A stretch of 64,000 nucleotides of DNA from Alkaliphilus oremlandii OhILAs (GTDB lineage: Bacteria; Bacillota; Clostridia; Peptostreptococcales; Natronincolaceae). Both the position numbers and the translations under genes were made by a program. Positions 43,601-52,476 of this stretch are shown one piece after another. The stretch covers positions 310,001 through 374,000 of the forward strand of contig NC_009922.1 in NCBI RefSeq assembly GCF_000018325.1. Reading direction: 5' to 3'. The notes beneath the pieces are model-generated. The model made no database searches. It was not told the DNA's origin and saw only the letters and a program-made list of their open reading frames with translations. Numbering within the stretch: the first letter of the stretch is position 1; each line of letters starts with the position of its first letter.

Positions 43601-44830
43601 TTATTTGCTATAAAGCTCAATGATCTTTAGAATAACTTCTGTTGCTTTATACATGGACTCTACACAAATATATTCATATTTTCCGTGGAAATTGTGACCA
43701 CCGGTGAAGATATTCGGGCAAGGAAGCCCCATGAAGGAAAGTCTGGCACCGTCGGTACCACCACGAATGGGCTTGATTATCGGTGTAACGCCCACCTCTT
43801 CCATGGCCGTTCTTGCAGTTTCTACGATGTGCATTACAGGTTCAATCTTCTCTTTCATATTGAAGTAATTATCGGTTACCGTAAGGTTGATGGTTCCCTC
43901 ACCGTATTTCCCATTTAAGAAGTCAACAGCATTTTTTATCAGGGATTTCTTTTCTTCAAATTTATTTTTGCAGTGGTCTCTGATGATGTAGCCACATTTC
44001 GTTTCTTCCACATCGCCACGGATTCCAGTAAGGAGGAAGAAGCCCTCATAACCTTCTGTATATTGTGGTTTTTGGTTTTCGGGAAGCATGGCATGAAGCT
44101 CCATAGCGATTTCCATAGAATTTACCATTCGATTTTTAGCGGTTCCAGGATGAATATTTCTACCGTGAACCAGTATTTTAACACCAGCAGCATTGAAGTT
44201 CTCATACTCCAGCTCGCCAATTTCACCGCCGTCGATGGTATAGGCAAAGTCTGCGCCAAATTTCTCTACATCGAATCGATCTGCACCGTGGCCAACCTCT
44301 TCGTCCGGTGTGAAGGCCACTTTAATGGTACCGTGCTGCACCTCTGGGTTCTGTACTAAATATTCTAGAGCACTGATGATTTCTGCAATCCCCGCTTTAT
44401 TATCAGCACCAAGCAGGGTTGTGCCATCTGTTGTGATTAAGGTTTTTCCCACATAGTTCTTTAAATCTGGAAAATCAGTAGGAGATAGGATGATATTTTT
44501 CTCTTGATTTAATACAATATCTTGCCCATCGTAGTTTTCTACCATTTGCGGCTTTACATCTTTACCGGACATATCCGGACTGGTGTCCATATGAGCGATA
44601 AAGCCTATTGTAGGAATTGTTTTATCTGTATTACAATTAGAGGGTAGCGTTGCCATAACGTAGCAGTTCTCATCCATGACAGCATCCTCAAGCCCTAAGG
44701 CCTTTAATTCTTCAACCAGAAGCTTTGCTAGGTCAAATTGACTTTTCGTACTAGGAAAGCTTTCGGACTCATGATCCGACTTTGTATCAATCGTTACGTA
44801 TTTAAGAAATCTTTGAACCATATTTTTCAT
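43601..44830 (-). CDS. pepT: Peptidase T (tripeptide aminopeptidase, M20B)
   Basis: A 409-residue metallopeptidase, the usual PepT length, when started at ATG 44830 behind GAGGAGA; the ATG at 44875 adds 15 unmatched residues. IGFIAHMDTSPD carries the first zinc His and Asp. LLGADNKAGIAEI has the bridging Asp. FTPDEEVGHGADRFD has the catalytic Glu pair, and IKPIRGGTDGARLSFMGLPCPNIFTGGHNFHG holds the late Arg and His ligands (seen as GGTDGARLSFMG). It hydrolyses tripeptides in the cytoplasm. Confidence 0.96.
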   Translation of the reverse strand: MKNMVQRFLKYVTIDTKSDHESESFPSTKSQFDLAKLLVEELKALGLEDAVMDENCYVMATLPSNCNTDKTIPTIGFIAHMDTSPDMSGKDVKPQMVENYDGQDIVLNQEKNIILSPTDFPDLKNYVGKTLITTDGTTLLGADNKAGIAEIISALEYLVQNPEVQHGTIKVAFTPDEEVGHGADRFDVEKFGADFAYTIDGGEIGELEYENFNAAGVKILVHGRNIHPGTAKNRMVNSMEIAMELHAMLPENQKPQYTEGYEGFFLLTGIRGDVEETKCGYIIRDHCKNKFEEKKSLIKNAVDFLNGKYGEGTINLTVTDNYFNMKEKIEPVMHIVETARTAMEEVGVTPIIKPIRGGTDGARLSFMGLPCPNIFTGGHNFHGKYEYICVESMYKATEVILKIIELYSK

Positions 44831-45034
44831 AGATTGATCTCTCCTCTCTAAATCTATTTTATAGCATTTACGCAATAAAAGAAATTCATGTTGAAAAAAT
44901 ACTTTTAATAATCTTCGAAAATAGGGGTATCTATTAGATAGAATACAACGATATGAAATGATTTTAAGAGGTCATGGGGTTGCTGAAATCAAGCATATGG
45001 ATGGAATCCATAGATAAGAAAGGTGGAGATACCA

Positions 45035-46336
45035 ATGAAAAACAGAGGTAGAAGTCTATTTTCTATAATTTTAGTACTATTGGTTATATTTTCAAGTTTA
45101 ATGCTCGTGTCGGCAGAAGGTGAAATTACGATTCGATTAAACAACTCACAGATCGAATTTCCTGATGCGAAACCATATATGGATAAGAGGGCAGGTAGAG
45201 TACTGGTACCAGTTCGGTTTATATCGGAGGGACTAGGTGCAGAGGTACGATGGGATCAGGCCAATGGAACAGTGTATATCTTGAAGGATGAAAGCAATAT
45301 TCGCTTAAAACTTGAAGAAAAAAGTTATTCTCTAAATGGCGTACAGAAAACAATGGATACGGCTGCATTTTTAAAGGACAATCGGACCTTTGTACCCATA
45401 AGATTGATCAGTGAAGGATTGGGACTGGATGTAAGCTGGGATGAGCAAACATCCACCGTATTATTGAACGAAAAGAATAGAAAAAATTTTTCAGTTCAAG
45501 GAATTACCATCGGTACAAGTGAAAAAGAGCTGATTGCGAAACTAGGGGAGCCTGCAAGAAAGGATTTCAGTAAATATGGCTTTCAATGGTATATCTACAA
45601 TCAAGACTATACAAGCTATATCCAAGTAGGTGTATCCGATGGAACCGTAGTTGGCTTATATTCCAATACAGACCATTGGTTGTATGCAAACAGTATCAAG
45701 ATAGGGACAAGCAGAAAGGATGTAGAAAAGCTACTGGGAGAGCCCCTAAAAAGTATAAAAAAGGGCAATACGATTTATCATTTGTATAATACAGAGGAAA
45801 AAGGACTATATTTCATTGATGGTAGCTACGTATCCTTCTATTATGACCTTCATGAGGGAAATACAGTGACATCAATTCATGTTGTAAGAGAAGATATAGA
45901 GCTGGGGTTAAACGGATTCTATGGAAAATATAGCGAGAAATTAAAGGAAGGATTTGAAAGACAAATATTTGACCTTGCAAATGTCGTTAGGGTCAGAAAC
46001 GGATTGGAACCATTTCAATGGAGCGATCGGGCAAGGGATAGTGCCAGAAAACATAGTCGAGATATGGCCCATAACAACTTCTTTGAGCATGTCAACTTAA
46101 AGGGTGAAAGTCCTGCTGCTCGAATGGAGAAGGAAGGCATTAATTATCGATTGGCTGCTGAAAACATAGCCGCTGGAACATCGGATGCCATTGAAGCCCA
46201 CGAAGGCTGGATGAATTCCCTTGGTCATCGACAAAATATTTTAGGAAAAGCGAAGAACCTTGGTGTAGGTGTGGCTTACAATAGCAATAGTACGTATCAA
46301 TATTATTATACACAGAATTTTTTTACGGAAATGTAA
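45035..46336 (+). CDS. Exported CAP-domain protein with copper-amine-oxidase-like N-terminal domain
   Basis: A 433-residue secreted protein. Start is ATG at 45035, six bases after GGTGGAG; the GTG at 45023 lies within that site. A signal peptide (SLFSIILVLLVIFSSLMLVSA) is cleaved after about residue 27. Residues about 30-140 form two copper-amine-oxidase N-like repeats (VLVPVRFISEGLGAEVRWD and FVPIRLISEGLGLDVSWDE). Residues about 150-280 are a CAP-associated domain of two similar halves (ITIGTSEKELIAKLGEPARK, IKIGTSRKDVEKLLGEPLK). Residues about 300-430 are a SCP/PR1 CAP domain of the YkwD type with ARKHSRDMAHNNFFEH and HRQNILG. Such proteins occur in spores and at the cell surface of clostridia. 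Activity is unknown. Confidence 0.9.
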   Translation: MKNRGRSLFSIILVLLVIFSSLMLVSAEGEITIRLNNSQIEFPDAKPYMDKRAGRVLVPVRFISEGLGAEVRWDQANGTVYILKDESNIRLKLEEKSYSLNGVQKTMDTAAFLKDNRTFVPIRLISEGLGLDVSWDEQTSTVLLNEKNRKNFSVQGITIGTSEKELIAKLGEPARKDFSKYGFQWYIYNQDYTSYIQVGVSDGTVVGLYSNTDHWLYANSIKIGTSRKDVEKLLGEPLKSIKKGNTIYHLYNTEEKGLYFIDGSYVSFYYDLHEGNTVTSIHVVREDIELGLNGFYGKYSEKLKEGFERQIFDLANVVRVRNGLEPFQWSDRARDSARKHSRDMAHNNFFEHVNLKGESPAARMEKEGINYRLAAENIAAGTSDAIEAHEGWMNSLGHRQNILGKAKNLGVGVAYNSNSTYQYYYTQNFFTEM

Positions 46337-46337
46337 A

Positions 46338-46398
46338 GGATACCATAGGAAAAGCTACGGATGTTATTTAAATATCCGTAGCTTTTCCTATGGTATCC
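46338..46398. terminator. Perfect 25-bp inverted repeat between convergent genes
   Basis: A 25-bp arm starting GGATACCATAGG (46338-46362) is repeated perfectly inverted at 46374-46398, with an 11-base loop. No T tract follows on either strand, though the arms hold AAAA/TTTT. It starts two bases after the stop of the CAP gene and probably ends both transcripts, but the length and perfection are unusual. Confidence 0.7.
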
Positions 46399-46430
46399 AA
46401 AGATCGTAAAATTTTATAGGGCATAGATCG

Positions 46431-47150
46431 CTAAAGCAGTTCTTTCCCCATTAATTGATTGATCAAAGCTTCATTGAAGTTAATAATCAATGCCTTTGGG
46501 AAATGAACTTCGTCAATAATGTCCATACAGTTAGAGAAATCTCCAACGGCAGTGGAAAAATGAGCATCACTGCTTAAAATTACATGAGTACCGTATTTCT
46601 CGCATAGATTCAAAATAATTTTTACATTTTCATGGGCTCCACTTCGAAAACTATAGGGCATTAAGGAGGAATTGTTAATTTCAAGGGCCACATTGTGCTC
46701 CTTGGCAGCTTTTACGATAACTTCATAGTCTAGGGGGTATCTAGAATCATCAGGATGGCCGATGATCTTTACATAAGGATTATGGATTGCTCCTAGAATG
46801 GCAGCCGTATTTTCCTCCATTGTACCTGGGTCGATGCAGGGTGGGTGAAGGCTGGCGATGGCATAATCTAACTTTTCCAAAACCTCCACGGGCATATCGA
46901 TATTTCCCTGGAAGTCCATGATATTAGCTTCCACTCCCTTTAACAGAGTTAATCCATGAACTTCTCTCGGTATTGCCTGTAAGTTGTAAAAATAAAAGAT
47001 ATTGGGTCCTCCTTGCATAGAGGGCGCATGGTCCGCTACACCAACGATTTTAAGCCCTTTATTTCTTGCTTGAGCTAAGTTTTCTTCTATTGTACTATAA
47101 GCATGTCCACTAGCTATGGAGTGACAATGCAAATCAATCAATGCTTTCAT
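46431..47150 (-). CDS. PHP-domain metal-dependent phosphatase (YcdX-like)
   Basis: A 239-residue PHP protein. Metal-binding motifs of the PHP family are present: DLHCHSIASGHAY (His-x-His plus His), GVADHAP (Asp-His), LLKGVEANIMD (Glu), ASLHPP (His), IGHPDDSRYP (His) and SSDAHFSTAVGDF (Asp-x-His). This is the nine-ligand trinuclear pattern of the YcdX subgroup. AAAGGAA precedes the ATG. YcdX-type proteins hydrolyse phosphate monoesters; the physiological substrate is not known. Confidence 0.9.
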   Translation of the reverse strand: MKALIDLHCHSIASGHAYSTIEENLAQARNKGLKIVGVADHAPSMQGGPNIFYFYNLQAIPREVHGLTLLKGVEANIMDFQGNIDMPVEVLEKLDYAIASLHPPCIDPGTMEENTAAILGAIHNPYVKIIGHPDDSRYPLDYEVIVKAAKEHNVALEINNSSLMPYSFRSGAHENVKIILNLCEKYGTHVILSSDAHFSTAVGDFSNCMDIIDEVHFPKALIINFNEALINQLMGKELL

Positions 47151-47576
47151 AAGTTCATTCCTTTCAAGTCAGTTTTAAATCAATGGTTCAATTATATCAT
47201 AGAACTAAGATAATTTTTATAGATAAAGAAAAGACTAGATTATTAATATATCCCAATAATCAGATATTTAGGACTGCTTTTAGAAAAAATAATATCGATA
47301 CAAAGCAGTAATATCTCCCCTATTTTCATAACTGAGTGGTCAACTTATTTTTATAATGAAAGAATTTGTTTTATTGTTAAATATCCCTATAAGAGAGGCT
47401 ATCTGAGTAAAGGGCCCTTTATTGTTCCTATGATTTCCACAAAACTAAATTTGGTGTATAGATTTTTGTAATAACAACGAAGTTATGTATAAAATCGCTA
47501 AATTTGACTTTCGGGGTTATGGCGAATACAATACAAATGTGATATAAAATTAACAAAATTATAGGGGGACAAGGAA
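47151..47576 (+). promoter_or_regulatory. Intergenic region with promoter of the SsuABC-type transporter
   Basis: This 426-bp AT-rich gap separates divergent genes. A promoter with TTGACT (47504-47509) and TACAAT (47527-47532), 17-bp spacer, points right, about 40 bp before the transporter operon. No riboswitch, open frame or repeat was recognised in the rest. Confidence 0.6.
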
Positions 47577-48728
47577 ATGAAAAGAAAAAAAGGTAGAAAA
47601 TTGCTTGCAATGGTAATGGCCATAGCAATAGTTGCCCTTACTGGCTGTTCAGGTGGAGATATAGCGTCAACAAAGCCACAACCAATAGAAGAACCTGCCA
47701 AGAATGAAATTCCAACATTCAATGTAGGATGGAGCAGTGAGCTTCATACAGGCAATATGCATTTGAATTTTTTAAAGCCTGAACTTTTTGAAAGCAACTC
47801 TGTACACTTAAAACCAATAAGCGATTCTCAATTAGAATTAGTAAAGGATGGAAGTGTAATTGCATATGTAAACTATATGTATTCCAAGGGAGCTGCAGAG
47901 TCAGCAACATTGATGAGTCAAGGCCATATGGATATAGCATATTGTTCGAGTACTGCTATGCTTACTGCATATGATTCAGGTGTAGATGTAAGTATTCTAT
48001 GTCCAATCCAAAGTGGTGGTGTTTCTGTTGTTGCAGCGGCAGATGCTCCATACACTACATTTGAGGAGTTAGTTCAGTACGCCAAAAAAAGTGATAAGCC
48101 TATAGTTGGCGGTTATCATTCAGCTGTAAGTAGTCCAAGAATAGTTCTTGAATATGCTTTGAAAGATGCAGGTTTGACAGTTACTGAAGATGCTGCCGAC
48201 TACTCTGCAGACGTCTTATTAATGGATCTTAAAGGCATAAGCAATTTAATTCCATCACTTAGCTCAGGTCAAGTAGAATTATGGGCAGGGCCAGTTCCTA
48301 ATCCTCAGAATGCTGAAGCTCAGAATATCGGTAAAATAATTGCAACTCTTAATGAACTCCCTGAAGGCAAATGGGTTGATTTTCCTTGTTGTACAATGAA
48401 TGTTAGAAATGAGATAAAAGACAAATATCCGGAGGCTGTGCAAGCAATGGTACAGGTTACTTCTGATGTAGCGGATTATGCTCAAAACAACCGTAAAGAA
48501 ACTGCTGAATTAATGGCTGAATTCATAGGGCTAGAGAAAGAAGTGTTAATGAAGAATGATACAACATATCAAACGGAAATAACAGAGCATTTCACAAATG
48601 GTATGGCTACATATCACGAAGCAATGTCTAAAATAGGTAAATTTTCAGGGAGACTTAAGGACAAGCCGGTGAATGAAGTAATGGATGCTGTTTTTGATTT
48701 TACTTTTATAGAGGAATTATCGAAATAA
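47577..48728 (+). CDS. ABC transporter substrate-binding lipoprotein (SsuA/NrtA/THI5-like)
   Basis: A 383-residue lipoprotein. The signal ends at lipobox A-L-T-G-C with Cys23. After an acidic/Pro linker the mature part begins FNVGWSSELHTGN, like periplasmic binding proteins of the NMT1/SsuA type. MDIAYCSSTAMLTAYDSGVDVSIL is the first-lobe segment of that family, and KPIVGGYHSAVSSPRIVLEYALKDAGL the hinge-proximal one (seen as VGGYHSAVSSPRIVLE). GGGGGACAAGGAA precedes the ATG. The family carries sulfonates, taurine, nitrate, or pyrimidine and thiamine precursors. The ligand here is unknown. Confidence 0.85.
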   Translation: MKRKKGRKLLAMVMAIAIVALTGCSGGDIASTKPQPIEEPAKNEIPTFNVGWSSELHTGNMHLNFLKPELFESNSVHLKPISDSQLELVKDGSVIAYVNYMYSKGAAESATLMSQGHMDIAYCSSTAMLTAYDSGVDVSILCPIQSGGVSVVAAADAPYTTFEELVQYAKKSDKPIVGGYHSAVSSPRIVLEYALKDAGLTVTEDAADYSADVLLMDLKGISNLIPSLSSGQVELWAGPVPNPQNAEAQNIGKIIATLNELPEGKWVDFPCCTMNVRNEIKDKYPEAVQAMVQVTSDVADYAQNNRKETAELMAEFIGLEKEVLMKNDTTYQTEITEHFTNGMATYHEAMSKIGKFSGRLKDKPVNEVMDAVFDFTFIEELSK

Positions 48729-49636
48729 TGTATACCAGCAAACTTAAAAAATGTGAAAAAGGGCTTTCTAAAAAAGAAAGCTCTGTTTTAACTCACATTA
48801 ATAAAATAAAGATTAAAAAAAGTATAATTTCTATGATTCTTCCTGTGCTTTTCCTGCTAATATGGAATTATTATGCCACTAAGATTGGTAACAATGCAAT
48901 TCTGCCTACAGTAGGAAAGGTATTCTACAACTTTTTACATGCCTTTGATAATTTTATCGGCTTAGGAAGTATCCCTAGAAATATCGGATACAGCATCGTT
49001 CGTGTTTTGCTGGGATATATCATAGGAGCATCGGTAGCTTTTCCTTTAGCTTTGCTTATGGGTTATTTTAAACCAATTAGAAATCTCTGCGAGAATTTTA
49101 TTAACTTATTTAAACCAATTCCTTCCATTGCATGGCAGCCACTTGTACTTGGTTGGTTCGGCATCAGCAGTCTTGCCCGCATATTAGGGATGCCTTATGG
49201 ACCCCAATTTGCGATTATGGATAATTTTAAGCTTTCAATGATATTTCTAATAGCACTAGGTGCATTTTTCCCAATATGGGGCAATATTATTTTCGGGGTA
49301 ACTAATGTAAGAAAAGTATTGATTGAAACTGCAAAGGTTCTAGGCGCTTCACAAATAGATATATTTTTCCATATATTAATACCTGCTGCAGGTCCCACAA
49401 TTATAAATGGTATGCGCATGGGTCTAACTGCATCTTGGGTATGCCTTGTTAGTGCTGAAATGCTTCCAGGCAGTATGAGTGGTGTGGGCTATTTAATTAC
49501 TCATGCATATGAACTGGCTCGAATGGACTTAGTTATAACAGGGATGATATGTATTGGTATTATCGGCGCTCTTTTAGATGGTGTTTTTAGAATCGTTATA
49601 TCTAAGAATTTTTCGTGGGAAAATAAAGTGAAGTAG
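48728..49636 (+). CDS. ABC transporter permease (SsuC/TauC type)
   Basis: A 302-residue membrane protein with six predicted spans. The BPD_transp_1 signature appears as VLGASQIDIFFHILIPAAGPTIINGMRMG, seen as ETAKVLGASQIDIFFHILI. An N-terminal hydrophilic stretch of about 35 residues precedes TM1. The ATG overlaps the stop of the binding protein (TAATG), so translation is coupled. PSIAWQPLVLGWFG is typical of the sulfonate/nitrate group. Confidence 0.92.
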   Translation: MYTSKLKKCEKGLSKKESSVLTHINKIKIKKSIISMILPVLFLLIWNYYATKIGNNAILPTVGKVFYNFLHAFDNFIGLGSIPRNIGYSIVRVLLGYIIGASVAFPLALLMGYFKPIRNLCENFINLFKPIPSIAWQPLVLGWFGISSLARILGMPYGPQFAIMDNFKLSMIFLIALGAFFPIWGNIIFGVTNVRKVLIETAKVLGASQIDIFFHILIPAAGPTIINGMRMGLTASWVCLVSAEMLPGSMSGVGYLITHAYELARMDLVITGMICIGIIGALLDGVFRIVISKNFSWENKVK

Positions 49637-49646
49637 GAGGAAAGGC

Positions 49647-50414
49647 ATGGTACAATCAATTATTAGTGTTGACAAAATAACAAAAACTTTTACCGTCGAA
49701 GGTAATCGACAGGACTTAACAGTTTTAGAAAATATAAATATCAATATTAAGGAAAACGAATTTGTTTGTATCGTAGGACCATCAGGATGCGGAAAATCTA
49801 CTCTTTTAAGGCTAATTGCTGGCTTAGAGTCTGCTACAGAGGGTCATGTGTTTTATCGAGGCGAAAAGCTGATAAAACCTCGTAAAGAAATAGGAATGGT
49901 TTTTCAAAATTATTCTTTGATGCCATGGTTAAATGTAGAAGATAATATTTCTATGGGACTTAATTTCAAGCGCGTTTCTAAATCAGAAAAGAAAAAAACA
50001 GTGGATGAGTTTCTAAAAATAATTGGTTTAGAAGATTTCCGCAAGTCATATCCCCATGAACTTTCTGGAGGAATGCAACAAAGAGTAGCGATTGCTCGGG
50101 CCCTTGCTAATAGTCCTGATGTGGTGCTGATGGATGAACCATTTGGAGCCTTAGATGCTTATACACGAATCCTTCTGCAAAAAGAATTGCTACGGATTTG
50201 GGAATATGACAAAAAAACCATTATATTTGTTACACATAGCGTCGATGAAGCCATATATCTTGCTGACAGAATAATACTTATGAGTAGAAGGAAAGGCTCA
50301 ATTGATAGAGAAATTTTTGTAGACATACCAAGAATCAGAGAACGTTCAGATTTACGCTATGCTAAGCTTACGCAAGAATTATTAGAAGAGTTGGAGCAAT
50401 TAAATGACAGATAG
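49647..50414 (+). CDS. ABC transporter ATP-binding protein (SsuB/TauB type)
   Basis: A 255-residue ATPase. Walker A GPSGCGKST, Q-loop MVFQNYSLMPWLNV (LMPW is typical of SsuB/TauB/NrtD), signature LSGGMQQRVAIARAL, Walker B VVLMDEPFGALDA and switch VTHSVDEA are intact. GGAGGAAA precedes the ATG, ten bases after the permease. It energises the transporter formed with the two preceding proteins. Confidence 0.94.
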   Translation: MVQSIISVDKITKTFTVEGNRQDLTVLENININIKENEFVCIVGPSGCGKSTLLRLIAGLESATEGHVFYRGEKLIKPRKEIGMVFQNYSLMPWLNVEDNISMGLNFKRVSKSEKKKTVDEFLKIIGLEDFRKSYPHELSGGMQQRVAIARALANSPDVVLMDEPFGALDAYTRILLQKELLRIWEYDKKTIIFVTHSVDEAIYLADRIILMSRRKGSIDREIFVDIPRIRERSDLRYAKLTQELLEELEQLNDR

Positions 50415-50673
50415 GACATTGAGCATCTCAAAACATGATTTTTTCATAATTGAAAGCCTATTTAGGTATTAGCTAAAGATTATAGTACACTTAAAAGGAA
50501 CTCAGTCCTTTCAAGCTGAATCCGTCTAATGAAAATATAATATCCATAATGATCCCAATTTACCGCCATAATAAAGGATGAAATCTTTTAAGGTGGGCCA
50601 TGTATCGATTAATAATGGTTAAAATAGCAGACCTATGGTATTATGATTCTATGCATCAAGAGGAGGGGTTTTT

Positions 50674-50934
50674 ATGGAATGTAGGGCAGGTTGTGCTGCT
50701 TGCTGCATTGCACCTTCAATATCATCACCGATACCGGGCATGAACGATGGAAAATTAGCAGGTATCCGATGCATTCAATTGTCTACGGATAATCGATGCA
50801 TGATATTTGGAAGTGCTGAAAGGCCCGCAGTATGTGGAAATTTACAAGCTTCACAGGAGATGTGTGGAAACAATGATGAAGAGGCCTACGCATATTTGGA
50901 GTATCTTGAAAAGGCCACAGCCATAAAAAAATAA
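50674..50934 (+). CDS. Small YkgJ-type cysteine-cluster protein
   Basis: An 86-residue protein with seven Cys. MECRAGCAACCIAPSISSPIPG holds the YkgJ start C-x3-C-x2-CC; further Cys are in GIRCIQL, NRCMIFG, PAVCGN and QEMCGN. The family is thought to chelate zinc or iron. GAGGAGGGG precedes the ATG. It has no evident operon partner; a strong hairpin follows. Confidence 0.85.
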   Translation: MECRAGCAACCIAPSISSPIPGMNDGKLAGIRCIQLSTDNRCMIFGSAERPAVCGNLQASQEMCGNNDEEAYAYLEYLEKATAIKK

Positions 50935-50976
50935 GGGAGGATATTCTCTATGGATCCCATAGAAAATATCCTCCCT
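50935..50976 (-). terminator. Terminator for the leftward gene at 50989-51378
   Basis: GGGAGGATATT and its inverted copy AATATCCTCCC enclose a further CTATGG/CCATAG stem with an ATC loop. On the minus strand a T run (TTATTTTTTTATGG) follows. On the plus strand the T tract is weak. Confidence 0.75.
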
Positions 50977-50988
50977 CTATTTAACTTC

Positions 50989-51378
50989 CTAGAACTTTAA
51001 AATTTCATCCCATTTAGCTAAGGCCTTGCTATCCTCACTAATATCTCTAACGGTAATAGCATTTGGAAATTTCCGAAGCTGATCCTTCGCCATGTTGGTC
51101 ATCTTTAGAACACCAGCATTTTTAGTTGTTGAGGTTCCCTCCATCAATTCATCTAAAGCAGGATCGTTGACGATGATGGTGATGTCTTCCTCTTGATAGT
51201 CTTCTAATTCCTTTAAAATCGTCAGCAATGCAAAAGGTCCCACCACAGCTGGTTTTTTATAATCCTTTAATAGGGCTTGTCTCTCTAACAAGTCTTCATT
51301 TCTATAGATTCCATATCGAATTTCTATATCTTCACCCTCGTAATATGCTGGAATCCCAGCTAAATAAACAGTAATCAT
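50989..51378 (-). CDS. Hypothetical protein, 129 residues
   Basis: A leftward gene started at ATG 51378, with GATGGTGGT upstream. An ATG at 51480 would add 34 poorly supported residues. The protein begins MITVYLAGIPAYYEGEDIEIRYGIYRN, a beta-hairpin-rich start with an aromatic-acidic pattern; later segments PAVVGPFALLTILKELEDY and ITIIVNDPALDELMEG alternate helix and strand. The fold could be RNase-H-like, but the catalytic acid set is not clear. I do not recognise the family. It has no signal peptide and no partner genes. Confidence 0.7.
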   Translation of the reverse strand: MITVYLAGIPAYYEGEDIEIRYGIYRNEDLLERQALLKDYKKPAVVGPFALLTILKELEDYQEEDITIIVNDPALDELMEGTSTTKNAGVLKMTNMAKDQLRKFPNAITVRDISEDSKALAKWDEILKF

Positions 51379-51536
51379 GTTACCACCATCTCTTTCCTCG
51401 TAAAATAAAAGTTTCTTCAAAGTTTCGATCAAAACTACTATGGGGTTTTTGTAGTTAGTATACCCTCTATTATAGAACAATAAAGCAAGTATAACAAGAA
51501 TATCGAGAAAGGTATCGCATGTTTATAGAAACTAAC

Positions 51537-52274
51537 CTAAAAAACATATTCGTTATCTTCCTTTTTAGCTCTAAACTCCTTGGGCGAAACGCCCGTATAT
51601 TTTTTAAACTGCGTAGTAAAGTAGCTTTGACTATTAAAGCCGATCAATATGGCAATATCTAAAATAGATTTGTTTGAATTACAGAGTAAGTATTTACTTT
51701 TTTCGATCCGTGCGTGGGAGAGGTAGTCTGTAAAGCTCATTTTCATTTCTTTTTTAAACTGGGTGCAAAAGTAGCACTTGCTTAAATTCGCATGGTTTGC
51801 AACCTCTTCCAGTGTCAGCGTTTCTCCTAGATTATTAAGGATATAGTCGATGGCCCTTCTTATAGAAATATTATCTACCTTATTTAAGCTTTTCTTAACT
51901 TGAGTGGCGTATGCTGTGACCATGGTTTTTCCCATATTTAAAGCCTCAATCTTAGAGGAAGTCTTATGAATTGCCTTAGCGAAGGCTTGGTATTTCGATT
52001 TGCTGCTATAGGTGGAAACCCCTTTCTGTATAACCCTGTGAGAGATCAACATGGATACGGAGATCAGGTAGGTTTTTAAAATGTGAATATCGTTATTCGA
52101 TACCGCCGTATAGTTGGATTCCAGAGCAAAAAATTTATGATATAAATTGAGGGCCTTTTCAACCTGACCATTTAATATGGTATTGATTAAGGTAATTTCA
52201 AAATCATAGACAGTATGTAGAACTTCTGCATTGGGCCTAGGATAACAGATGTTTTCTATTATTGCATTATTCAT
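51537..52274 (-). CDS. AraC-family transcriptional regulator, divergent from the nitrogenase-like cluster
   Basis: A 245-residue regulator. Start is ATG at 52274, nine bases after AAAGGAGTG; an ATG at 52373 adds unrelated residues. The N-terminal 140 residues are helical, without the usual AraC cupin. The C-terminal AraC domain has both helix-turn-helix units: TLEEVANHANLSKCYFCTQFKKEMKMSF and ILDIAILIGFNSQSYFTTQFKKYTGVSPKEFR (seen in pieces as FNSQSYFTTQFKK and GVSPKEFRAKK). It is divergent from the flavodoxin-NifHDK-like operon, with a 202-bp intergenic region that holds a Fur-box match. It probably activates that operon in response to a ligand or iron status. Confidence 0.9.
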   Translation of the reverse strand: MNNAIIENICYPRPNAEVLHTVYDFEITLINTILNGQVEKALNLYHKFFALESNYTAVSNNDIHILKTYLISVSMLISHRVIQKGVSTYSSKSKYQAFAKAIHKTSSKIEALNMGKTMVTAYATQVKKSLNKVDNISIRRAIDYILNNLGETLTLEEVANHANLSKCYFCTQFKKEMKMSFTDYLSHARIEKSKYLLCNSNKSILDIAILIGFNSQSYFTTQFKKYTGVSPKEFRAKKEDNEYVF

Positions 52275-52306
52275 AGCAGTGGACACTCCTTTAAAGTTCA
52301 TAAACG

Positions 52307-52325
52307 GATAATGAAAATCATTACT
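52307..52325 (-). promoter_or_regulatory. Fur box upstream of the AraC-family gene
   Basis: GATAATGAAAATCATTACT matches 16 of 19 positions of the Fur consensus GATAATGATAATCATTATC. It lies 33 bp upstream of the araC-type start, in a position to repress it when iron is ample. Confidence 0.65.
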
Positions 52326-52438
52326 ATTTAACAATATCATATACGACTTTGAATAAAAAGAAAACAAATTCAAAAATATTTTAAAAAAATAAAAATATTT
52401 TTGAGATATTTATAGGAATTTCAATTAATATAGATAAA

Positions 52439-52457
52439 GTAAATGATATTAATTTTC
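52439..52457 (+). promoter_or_regulatory. Weaker Fur-box-like site before the flavodoxin gene
   Basis: GTAAATGATATTAATTTTC matches 14 of 19 Fur consensus positions and ends about five bases before the AAGGAGG of the flavodoxin gene. In an AT-rich background this score alone is not strong. Confidence 0.35.
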
Positions 52458-52476
52458 AAATAAGGAGGCAGTTCAA

